A DNA stretch of 5,327 nt from positions 1 to 5,327 of the forward strand of contig JACPLM010000056.1 in NCBI GenBank assembly GCA_016186525.1, written 5' to 3'. Below, in pieces: positions 1 to 4,772 of the stretch; the first letter of the stretch is position 1; each line of letters begins with the position of its first letter. Source of the stretch: Candidatus Nealsoniibacteriota bacterium (GTDB lineage Bacteria > Patescibacteriota > Minisyncoccia > Minisyncoccales > MHMH01). The notes beneath the pieces were generated by a model that worked only from the letters and a program-made list of their open reading frames with translations, was not told the DNA's origin and did not search any database. The position numbers and the translations under genes are program-made.

Positions 1-510
1 CCACCTGCTCATTGGCTAAAACCGTTTTACAGGAAGGGCACCAGTTAGCGGGCACTTTAGCTCTTTTAGCCAAACCGGATTTATAAAACTGAAGAAACAT
101 CCATTGAGTCCATTTATAATATTCGGGTCGCAAGTGATAACCTCCCTTGACCAATCATAGGAGTTTCCCATGGACTTTAACTGCTTTCTCATCTTTGCAA
201 TATTTTTATAAGTCCAGGTTTTGGGATGAATGCCCCTTTTAATGGCTGCGTTTTCAGCCGGCAATCCGAAAGCATCAAACCCTATAGGCGACATTACGTT
301 AAAACCGCGCATTCTTTTAAAGCGGGCGTAAACATCGGCCGGAGCAAAATTATACCAGTGTCCTATGTGCAAGTCTCCCGAAGGATACGGGAACATCACT
401 AAATGATAAAAATTCTTCTTCCCGGCAAGCCTGTCTGGCGTTTTATAAATTCCATCCTTATCCCAAGCTTTCTGCCATTTTCTCTCTATTTTTTTTGGAT
501 TGTATGCCAT
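1..510 (-). CDS. leuS: Leucyl-tRNA synthetase, N-terminal part, frameshifted and cut by the window edge
   Basis: Class I aminoacyl-tRNA synthetase that charges tRNA-Leu with leucine in the cytoplasm. From the ATG at 510 the protein shows the HIGH signature (HIGH, residues 48-51, within DLHIGHW), the LeuRS-typical GFDAFGLPAENAAIKRG block (77-93), and YDWSRE followed by CDP (127-129). The original frame then runs into non-homologous sequence and stops at 16-18. Reading from base 124 in the shifted frame restores perfect family sequence (EYYKWTQWMF..., then NWCPSCKTVLANEQV with a CPxC pair likely to bind zinc) to the window edge. One base is therefore missing near 125-127. A full LeuRS is about 800-900 residues, so about 170 are visible. 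The gene has a promoter whose -10 ends 6 nt before the ATG and no clear Shine-Dalgarno at normal spacing. Identity is certain; whether the frameshift is real or a sequencing error cannot be told here. Confidence 0.95.
125..127 (-). other. Apparent 1-bp deletion (frameshift) in leuS
   Basis: On the coding strand the sequence reads TGC GAC CCG AAT, whereas the conserved CDPEYYKWTQW requires TGC GAC CCN GAA TAT. One base, most simply a C in the short CCC run (GGG on the plus strand), is missing. Both flanks keep strong LeuRS similarity, so the lesion is recent or is an artefact. Confidence 0.85.
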
Positions 511-516
511 TTTTAA

Positions 517-545
517 ATTTTACCCCGCACCTTTTCTTTGGTCAA
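517..545 (-). promoter_or_regulatory. leuS promoter, apparently leaderless
   Basis: On the minus strand TTGACC (540-545) and TAAAAT (517-522) are separated by 17 nt, each 5/6 to the sigma-70 consensus. Only 6 nt lie between the -10 box and the leuS ATG, so the predicted transcription start falls on or next to the A of ATG. The promoter sits directly downstream of the terminator of the preceding gene. Confidence 0.6.
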
Positions 546-546
546 T

Positions 547-575
547 AAAACAAAAAGGCGAGGATGGTCCCCGCC
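547..575 (-). terminator. Rho-independent terminator of the 201-aa gene
   Basis: Read on the minus strand, GGCGGGG (575-569) pairs with CCTCGCC (563-557) over 7 bp with one G-T wobble. An extra A-T pair closes a 3-nt loop, and TTTTTGTTTT follows (556-547). It begins 17 nt past the stop codon of the 592-1197 gene and separates that gene from leuS. Confidence 0.85.
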
Positions 576-591
576 CTCAATTATTTACGTT

Positions 592-1197
592 TTACCTTGA
601 TCTTGTGCAGAAGAAATGAACGGCTTCCTCCGCTTCCGCCGTCTTATAACCATTCCTTATCAGTCCAGCAATTATCCTATTATAAAGCTTGACGTTTTCT
701 TCATTTGTCCGATTTGCTAAGGCCCCAATCAAAGAATTAGCTCTCTCAAAATCCGATTCCAAACGAACATCGATTACGGCCTTAACTAGCTCTGGATTAT
801 CCATGAAATCGTAGTCAGGGTTTCGAGAGTGAATATTTCTAATAAAGCGTCTGAGAGCTTCTTTCGCGCCTTGTTCTCTGCGGTACATCCTATCCTCAAC
901 TGCATTGACGAATATTTCGTCTATCTTAAGCGCTTCCGTCTCTCCCACACTTGACGAACCCATTCCGACGACCATCATAATGTAGGCAAGCACATTCTTA
1001 CGGACGGCATCCAAGTTACCGCAGTAAGCATTAAAAATATCAATCCTAATTTGTTCCAGAGAACGACGGTTGATAATATGCTGAACGGCACAAGCCACTT
1101 CGTCCGGGTCAAGAGACCCTTCTTTTATCCGCCTGAACCAATCATTTTGTTGTTTGGCGAATATTCCCAACTTCTCGTCGGACACTTCTTGCGTCAT
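592..1197 (-). CDS. Hypothetical protein, 201 aa, CPR-like N-terminal motif
   Basis: I do not recognise a characterised family. The ATG at 1197 is chosen over the one at 1230 because an AAGGAGG lies 6 nt upstream of it and the predicted transcription start (about 1234) leaves almost no room for the longer form. The protein looks soluble and mostly helical, with many charged residues and no signal peptide. The short hydrophobic patch AYIMMVVGMG (71-80) is too short and too close to charged residues to be a convincing membrane segment. Residues 19-43 (NDWFRRIKEGSLDPDEVA...) resemble a short 'GxLDPxxVxxxxQxII' motif I associate with the N-termini of many CPR hypothetical proteins (recollection, not tested). 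The gene is monocistronic, with its own strong promoter, strong Shine-Dalgarno and terminator. That differs from the packed neighbours and fits either high expression or a recently acquired cassette. Confidence 0.8.
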   Translation of the reverse strand: MTQEVSDEKLGIFAKQQNDWFRRIKEGSLDPDEVACAVQHIINRRSLEQIRIDIFNAYCGNLDAVRKNVLAYIMMVVGMGSSSVGETEALKIDEIFVNAVEDRMYRREQGAKEALRRFIRNIHSRNPDYDFMDNPELVKAVIDVRLESDFERANSLIGALANRTNEENVKLYNRIIAGLIRNGYKTAEAEEAVHFFCTRSR

Positions 1198-1203
1198 GAC
1201 GAA

Positions 1204-1210
1204 CCTCCTT
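1204..1210 (-). promoter_or_regulatory. Strong Shine-Dalgarno that fixes the start of the 201-aa gene
   Basis: AAGGAGG on the minus strand, 6 nt before the ATG at 1197. It is the best ribosome-binding site in the window and supports the 1197 start rather than 1230. Confidence 0.85.
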
Positions 1211-1221
1211 ATTTTTTTGGT

Positions 1222-1235
1222 ACTCGACACTCGAC
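1222..1235. repeat. Perfect tandem 7-mer at the predicted transcription start
   Basis: ACTCGAC occurs twice head to tail (1222-1228 and 1229-1235). It covers the predicted start of transcription of the 201-aa gene and could be an operator half-site pair or simply a slippage product. Confidence 0.5.
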
Positions 1236-1240
1236 AAAAC

Positions 1241-1268
1241 AGTATAGCATATAAAAAAAAACTGTCAA
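1241..1268 (-). promoter_or_regulatory. Strong extended -10 promoter of the 201-aa gene
   Basis: On the minus strand a consensus -35 TTGACA (1263-1268) and -10 TATACT (1241-1246) are 16 nt apart, with TGC immediately before the -10 (extended -10). The spacer contains a run of nine A/T (A9 on the plus strand, 1253-1261). Predicted start is near 1234, giving a leader of about 37 nt that includes the Shine-Dalgarno. Confidence 0.8.
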
Positions 1269-1269
1269 G

Positions 1270-1298
1270 CTGTAATTTTTAATTATTAGTGCTATCAT
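1270..1298 (+). promoter_or_regulatory. Extended -10 promoter of the alanine dehydrogenase gene, apparently leaderless
   Basis: TGC-TATCAT places an extended -10 box at 1293-1298, 5/6 to consensus. The sequence at -35 with 17-nt spacing is CTGTAA (1270-1275), which is weak. The -10 ends 6 nt before the ATG at 1305 and no Shine-Dalgarno is present upstream, so the mRNA is predicted to start at the start codon. Confidence 0.55.
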
Positions 1299-1309
1299 AT
1301 AAATATGAT
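1294..1309. repeat. Perfect palindrome over the -10 box and start codon of the alanine dehydrogenase gene
   Basis: ATCATAT-AA-ATATGAT: 7-bp arms with a 2-bp centre spanning the -10 hexamer and the ATG at 1305. It could be an operator for a dimeric regulator. In AT-rich DNA it could also arise by chance. Confidence 0.4.
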
Positions 1310-2255
1310 CACCATAACAGAAAAAGAGGTTCAAAATATTATACCGGCAAAAGAAATCCAAAAAGTTATTAATGCGGTAGAGAATGGTTTCTCTGATTAT
1401 GCCAAAGGCGATGTCCAAATGCCTCCAAAGCAATATTTGGATTTTACTGAATACGAAGGCGATTTAAGAATAATGCCGTGCTATTCCAAGGTTTTAAAAT
1501 TAGCCGGAACTAAGATAGTCAACGTTCATCCTAAAAATCCGGAAAAGGGATTGCCGACCGTTATGGCAGTAGTGATTTTAAACGATGCTAAAACAGGGAA
1601 AGCATTGGCTGCCATTGAAGCTGCCTGGATAACCGGAATAAGAACGGGGGCAGCAGGAGCCATAGCCGCAAAGTATTTGGCGAAAAAAGACGCCAAAACT
1701 ATGGGAGTTGTCGGGGCAGGCCAGCAGGCATTTTTCCAAATCGCAGCCACGCTTAAGGTAAGAGATATAAAAGAAATTCTTGTTTACGATCCTAAAGAAG
1801 AAAATTTTGCAAAACTCGCCCAATCCCTAAAAGAATTAGGAATAGAAATAAAAAAAGCTTCTTTGGAAGAAACTGTTAAAACCGATATTTTAGCAACCAC
1901 CACGCCTGTCAGGCAGCCGATTGTAAAAAACGAATGGATTCTCCCCGGCACCCATATCAACGCCATTGGCGCAGATGCCCAAGGCAAAGAAGAGCTGGAC
2001 CCGGAAATTCTCAAAAGAAGCAAAATAGTTATTGACCACTGGATACAGGCCTCCCATTCAGGGGAAATTAACGTTCCTTTTGCCAAAGGCATTATCAAAA
2101 AAGAGGATATTTACGCAGAACTGGGCGATATCGCCAGCGGAAAAATTAAAGGCAGGGAAACCGACGAAGAAATTACCATTTTTGACTCTACCGGACTTGC
2201 TTTCCAAGACCTCTACACTGCCAATATAATCTGGCGGGCATTCAATAAAATATAA
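1305..2255 (+). CDS. Archaeal-type alanine dehydrogenase (ornithine cyclodeaminase/mu-crystallin superfamily)
   Basis: A 316-residue NAD(P)-dependent enzyme of the OCD/mu-crystallin fold. Segments such as QMPPKQYLDF (38-47), KGLPTVMA (81-88), TGIRTGAAG (110-118), GTHINAIGAD (215-224) and DEEITIFDSTGLAFQD (287-302) closely follow, from memory, the Archaeoglobus fulgidus alanine dehydrogenase of about 322 aa, more than ornithine cyclodeaminases. R55 (in LRIMP) and K70 (in GTKIVN) fall where that enzyme has its substrate-binding Arg52 and Lys65. D224 is the likely catalytic acid, and the Rossmann loop is GAGQQA (137-142). The expected reaction is alanine + NAD + water to pyruvate + ammonia + NADH, reversible. 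Related family members are ornithine cyclodeaminases, ketimine reductases and opine-type dehydrogenases, so the substrate is not certain. The gene diverges from the 201-aa gene and overlaps the end of the convergent PQ-loop gene by 14 bp. Confidence 0.88.
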   Translation: MITITEKEVQNIIPAKEIQKVINAVENGFSDYAKGDVQMPPKQYLDFTEYEGDLRIMPCYSKVLKLAGTKIVNVHPKNPEKGLPTVMAVVILNDAKTGKALAAIEAAWITGIRTGAAGAIAAKYLAKKDAKTMGVVGAGQQAFFQIAATLKVRDIKEILVYDPKEENFAKLAQSLKELGIEIKKASLEETVKTDILATTTPVRQPIVKNEWILPGTHINAIGADAQGKEELDPEILKRSKIVIDHWIQASHSGEINVPFAKGIIKKEDIYAELGDIASGKIKGRETDEEITIFDSTGLAFQDLYTANIIWRAFNKI

Positions 2256-2499
2256 AGGTCAGCAGAATAAAACCGACAAGAATGGCGCCGATAAAATTAG
2301 GCCAAAAAATCTTTTGGTCTTTTTTAATAAAACCATATAGGGCGTAGCTTACCCAAACCCAGAAAGCCAACCAAATCATTGCCGAAGAAAGCCCCTCGGT
2401 ATTTTTATTTTTTAATATCAAACGCAATTGGTCGGAATACCCAAACCCAGCCATTAATATTGTCGATAAAAATGTTGACCAACGAATAATCTCTAGCAT
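2242..2499 (-). CDS. SemiSWEET-like PQ-loop small membrane protein
   Basis: 85 residues with three predicted membrane helices (about 5-22, 39-57 and 66-84), the size and layout of a bacterial SemiSWEET half-transporter, which works as a dimer to move small sugars through the inner membrane. Family-like features are the short basic loop after helix 1 ending in NTEGLS (33-38), LYGFIKKD (54-61) and the helix-3 Asn in WPNFIGA (N68), probably equivalent to the substrate-contacting Asn of SemiSWEETs. The hallmark Pro-Gln of helix 1 is replaced: YSDQL (21-25) keeps Q24 but has Asp23 where Pro is expected. The ATG lies 5 nt after the folD stop with no clear Shine-Dalgarno, which suggests translational coupling in the folD transcript. 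The stop overlaps the convergent alanine dehydrogenase gene. The family call is fairly firm; the substrate is unknown. Confidence 0.75.
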   Translation of the reverse strand: MLEIIRWSTFLSTILMAGFGYSDQLRLILKNKNTEGLSSAMIWLAFWVWVSYALYGFIKKDQKIFWPNFIGAILVGFILLTFIFY

Positions 2500-2504
2500 G
2501 ATTA

Positions 2505-3254
2505 TTATTTTCTATTCAAAATGACAAGATTTTTAATCACCATAGCAACGGTCATTGGCCCTACGCCTCCGGGAATCGGAGTAATATAGCTTGCCCCTGG
2601 CTCAACTGTCTTAAAATCAATGTCGCCGGCCGCATCCACCACCACGGCTCCCTTCTTTATCATATCGCCTTTTATTAATTTTGGCTTGCCTGCTCCTGAA
2701 ATCAAAATATCTGCTTTTTTAGTATCATCTGAAATTTCAACGCGCTGCTTTTTCAACCAATCGACAACCGGCTGGCCAACCAATCTTCCCCTGCCGACTA
2801 CCGCCACATTTTTGCCATGAAAATTTATTTTATATTCTTCCAAAAGAGCTAAAATGCCAGCCACCACCGGCGACAAAATAGCAGGTTCAAGTTTCTTGCC
2901 GGACAAGACATCTACGTCTTTTTTGGCGGGAATCAAACTTAAAACCTTTCCAGTATTAATATGTTTTGGCAGAGGCAATTGAATAATGATTCCGTGATTC
3001 TCTTTGCTGGCTATTTTTTTTATTTCATCTTCCAGGTCTTCCTGGGTAATATCACCGGAAAATTGGTAAAACTGATAAACAACGCCTGCGAATTCGCACG
3101 CCTTTTTTTTCTGGCGCAAAAATATCATGGAATTCTTATCTTCTCCAACCAAAATAGCGGCAAGTTTTAGTTTTTTGCCGCTGTTTTTTATTTTTTGTCC
3201 AAGCTCGCTAAGAATTCTCTCTGACAACTTTTTACCATCCAAAATAATGGCCAT
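2505..3254 (-). CDS. folD: FolD-like methylene-THF dehydrogenase/methenyl-THF cyclohydrolase, short and divergent
   Basis: A cytoplasmic enzyme that converts 5,10-methylene-THF through 5,10-methenyl-THF to 10-formyl-THF with NADP. At 249 residues it is about 35 shorter than usual. Conserved parts are GIIIQLPLPKHI (88-99), the Rossmann loop VVGRGRLVGQPV (152-163), ADILISGAGKP (181-191), KGDMIKKGAVVVD (195-207) and PIPGGVGPMTVAM (226-238). Deviations are clear. The YxxxK active-site motif reads FLRQK (45-49), so Tyr is Phe while Lys is kept. DVDG reads DVDV (113-116). The PCTP region is LSPVVAG (127-133). GRS is GRG (154-156) in the cofactor-binding loop. The segments after strand 2 of the Rossmann fold and after VVVD are shortened. 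It follows glyA, whose product is its substrate, across a palindromic element, and runs tightly into the PQ-loop gene. No Shine-Dalgarno is evident. The family is certain; full bifunctional activity is not. Confidence 0.92.
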   Translation of the reverse strand: MAIILDGKKLSERILSELGQKIKNSGKKLKLAAILVGEDKNSMIFLRQKKKACEFAGVVYQFYQFSGDITQEDLEDEIKKIASKENHGIIIQLPLPKHINTGKVLSLIPAKKDVDVLSGKKLEPAILSPVVAGILALLEEYKINFHGKNVAVVGRGRLVGQPVVDWLKKQRVEISDDTKKADILISGAGKPKLIKGDMIKKGAVVVDAAGDIDFKTVEPGASYITPIPGGVGPMTVAMVIKNLVILNRK

Positions 3255-3266
3255 ATCTAATTAGTA

Positions 3267-3409
3267 AGTTCTGGATTAGTCGCCAAGAAAAACGTTTCGC
3301 AGGGCGAGCGGGCATGGTTTCGCCGAAGGCGAAGAGCGAGCCCGAGTCCCGAGCAGCGCGAGCCCGCTGGGCGAGCGACTGCGGTTTTTCGTGCGACTAA
3401 TCCAGAACT
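3267..3409. mobile_element. 143-bp nested palindromic, MITE-like element between glyA and folD
   Basis: Perfect 17-bp terminal inverted repeats, AGTTCTGGATTAGTCGC (3267-3283) and its complement (3393-3409), enclose further matching arms in the same order: GAAAAAC (3287-3293) with GTTTTTC (3384-3390), CGCAG (3298-3302) with CTGCG (3379-3383), and AGCGGGC (3307-3313) with GCCCGCT (3362-3368). The centre holds a hairpin TTCGCC-GAA-GGCGAA (3319-3333). The core is strikingly GC-rich against AT-rich surroundings and contains 9-bp direct repeats GGGCGAGCG (3302-3310, 3369-3377) and GCGAGCCCG (3336-3344, 3358-3366). If the outer A-T pair is excluded, TAA flanks both ends (3265-3267, 3409-3411), a possible 3-bp target duplication. 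No transposase is encoded. It fills nearly the whole 159-bp gap between glyA and folD. Its transcript could fold into a long hairpin affecting read-through or mRNA stability, but no T-tract makes it a classical terminator. Confidence 0.7.
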
Positions 3410-3413
3410 AAAA

Positions 3414-4640
3414 TTAAGGTATAAGAAATTTACTGCACAATTTCTCAACTTTCTTTCTGATTTCTTTTGCTCTTCCGGGATTATTTATAACTTCGTTAAT
3501 CCAGCCAGCAATTAATTTCATTTCTTTTTCTTTCATGCCTCTAGTGGTAACAGCTGGAGTCCCCAGCCGAATGCCTGAAGGATCGAAGGGAGTCCCGGGA
3601 TCGTAAGGTATAGTGTTTTTATTTGTAACAATCCCTGCCTTTTCTAATAATTCCTGAGCATGTTTACCGGTAATATTTTTATTCCTCAAATCAATTAAAA
3701 CCAAATGGTTGTCAGTGCCGCCGGAAACCAAATCAAAACCGTATTTTTTAAGCTCTGAAGCCGAAATTCCGGCATTCTTAACAATTTGCCGGGCATATTT
3801 TTTAAATGCAGGGGTAAGAGCTTCCCCCAAAGCAACTCCCAAAGCCGCAATCGTATGCATATGCGGGCCGCCTTGAAGGCCAGGAAAAACTTTCGGGAAA
3901 ATCTTTTCTTCTAATTCTTTGCGGCAGATAATCATGGCTCCCCTTGGCCCGCGGAGAGTTTTATGGGTAGTAGTCATCAAAACATCTGTCCAAGGGAAGG
4001 GGCTTGGATGGACTCCGCCGATAATCAATCCTGTGATATGGGACGTGTCAGTTAAAAGATAGGCGCCGACTTTCTTGGCGATTTTACCGAATTTTTCAAA
4101 ATCTATTATTCTGGGATAAGCGGTGTAGCCTGCGATAATCAATTTTGGCTTTTCTTTAACGGCTAACTCTTCAATGGACTCGTAGTCCAAAAACCCGTCT
4201 TTATTCAAATAGTAATAAACAGGCGTAAAATCCTGGCCCGATAAGGACGCCTTGCTCCCCTGGCTAAGATGCCCGCCATGCGGCAGATGAAGACAGAGGA
4301 TTTTATCGCTTGTATCTAAAAGCCCTCTTAAAATTTCATAATTAGCCGGTGCCCCTGAAAGCGGCTGGACATTCACTGCCCAATTTTGGGAATCTAATTT
4401 AAAAGCTTTCAATGCTCTTTCTTCCGCAAGAGTTTCCAGCTTATCAATATATTCCTGGCCGCCGTAATATCTTTTATGAGGCCTGCCTTCGGCGTATTTA
4501 ACAACGAATATCGAACCTAAAGCTTCCCTGACGGATTTTGAGGGATAATTTTCAGAAGCTATTAAATCAACGGTGTCTTGATGGCGCTTTTGTTCTTGTT
4601 CTATTAACTTGGCTATTTTCGGATCTGTTTTTTTAAGCAT
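3414..4640 (-). CDS. glyA: Serine hydroxymethyltransferase
   Basis: A PLP enzyme of fold type I that interconverts serine + THF and glycine + 5,10-methylene-THF. Counting from the ATG at 4640 (408 residues, normal for bacterial SHMT), it has LIASENY (26-32), RYYGGQEYID (57-66), the HGGHLSQG loop (121-128), the PLP site DTSH (198-201) with Asp and His kept, the Schiff-base lysine K227 in TTTHKTLRGPRG, and the carboxylate-binding Arg in SGIRLGTPA (R357). Start choice: the ATG at 4640 has GGAGG 8 nt upstream and gives the family-like N-terminus MLKKTDPKIAKLI. An in-frame ATG at 4658 would add six residues, and a TATAAA lies 6 nt upstream of that one, so a leaderless longer form remains possible. 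The usual DMAH of bacterial SHMT is DTSH here. It is followed by folD, the next step of one-carbon metabolism, and diverges from the GrdE-like gene. Confidence 0.96.
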   Translation of the reverse strand: MLKKTDPKIAKLIEQEQKRHQDTVDLIASENYPSKSVREALGSIFVVKYAEGRPHKRYYGGQEYIDKLETLAEERALKAFKLDSQNWAVNVQPLSGAPANYEILRGLLDTSDKILCLHLPHGGHLSQGSKASLSGQDFTPVYYYLNKDGFLDYESIEELAVKEKPKLIIAGYTAYPRIIDFEKFGKIAKKVGAYLLTDTSHITGLIIGGVHPSPFPWTDVLMTTTHKTLRGPRGAMIICRKELEEKIFPKVFPGLQGGPHMHTIAALGVALGEALTPAFKKYARQIVKNAGISASELKKYGFDLVSGGTDNHLVLIDLRNKNITGKHAQELLEKAGIVTNKNTIPYDPGTPFDPSGIRLGTPAVTTRGMKEKEMKLIAGWINEVINNPGRAKEIRKKVEKLCSKFLIP

Positions 4641-4648
4641 GTTAAAGT

Positions 4649-4653
4649 CCTCC
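4649..4653 (-). promoter_or_regulatory. Shine-Dalgarno deciding the glyA start
   Basis: GGAGG on the minus strand, 8 nt before the ATG at 4640. It lies inside the six codons that an ATG at 4658 would add, which argues that those codons are leader rather than protein. Confidence 0.7.
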
Positions 4654-4667
4654 GTCATAATAACTTT

Positions 4668-4696
4668 ATAATATGAAATTTAACGATATTTAGCAA
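4668..4696 (-). promoter_or_regulatory. glyA promoter
   Basis: On the minus strand TTGCTA (4691-4696), 17 nt, then TATTAT (4668-4673), with 4/6 and 5/6 matches. Predicted start is near 4661, about 20 nt before the ATG at 4640. An overlapping TATAAA (4665-4670) gives an alternative -10 box. It is expected to drive glyA, folD and the PQ-loop gene unless the palindrome blocks read-through. Confidence 0.6.
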
Positions 4697-4697
4697 G

Positions 4698-4726
4698 TTG
4701 ACTGAAAATAAAAAATTTGTTAGATT
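4698..4726 (+). promoter_or_regulatory. Promoter of the GrdE-like gene
   Basis: TTGACT (4698-4703), 17 nt, then TAGATT (4721-4726) preceded by TGT (extended -10). Predicted start is near 4733, giving a leader of about 40 nt. Its -35 box is one base from the -35 box of the divergent glyA promoter. Confidence 0.55.
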
Positions 4727-4761
4727 TTTAAAGAGATAAGGAGATTCTTTAACAACTTAAT

Positions 4762-4768
4762 GGGGGGT
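4762..4768 (+). promoter_or_regulatory. G-rich ribosome-binding site of the GrdE-like gene
   Basis: GGGGGGT, 5 nt before the ATG at 4773, can pair with the anti-Shine-Dalgarno using G-U wobbles. A more canonical AAGGAG lies at 4738-4743, too far from this ATG (about 29 nt) and 16 nt from an out-of-frame ATG at 4760. Confidence 0.5.
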
Positions 4769-4772
4769 AAAA

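Noticed and set aside
16..124. C-terminal 35 residues of the unbroken 164-aa leuS frame as genuine sequence
   Set aside because: They bear no resemblance to LeuRS, while the shifted frame matches the family without interruption, so these residues are a frameshift artefact.
120..135. Programmed ribosomal frameshifting in leuS
   Set aside because: There is no slippery heptamer, no stop codon at the site and no precedent I know of in LeuRS. A missing base is simpler.
1198..1230. Upstream ATG at 1230 for the 201-aa gene (212-aa form)
   Set aside because: The strong AAGGAGG at 1204-1210 would lie inside the longer form, and the predicted transcription start near 1234 leaves no leader for it.
1051..1433. 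Plus-strand 67-aa and minus-strand 74-aa frames crossing the divergent promoter region
   Set aside because: Both overlap real genes and the promoters between them. Their composition follows the opposite-strand genes and the AT-rich intergenic DNA.
1526..2098. Minus-strand frames of 74, 81 and 104 aa inside the alanine dehydrogenase gene
   Set aside because: These are antisense shadows of a well-conserved gene, with no initiation signals or family resemblance.
2242..2300. Search for a bidirectional terminator at the convergent gene ends
   Set aside because: Only weak 4-bp pairings without a T-tract are present. The two genes simply overlap by 14 bp and no terminator can be supported.
3252..3290. 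Separate leaderless promoter for folD (TACTAA 6 nt before the ATG)
   Set aside because: The hexamer matches consensus at only three positions, lacks the conserved final T, and has no acceptable -35 at normal spacing.
3257..3448. 63-aa minus-strand reading frame across the palindromic element
   Set aside because: It lies inside the inverted-repeat element, overlaps the 3' end of glyA in another frame, has Arg/Ala/Gly-rich repetitive composition caused by the GC-rich core, and has no ribosome-binding site. It is probably spurious.
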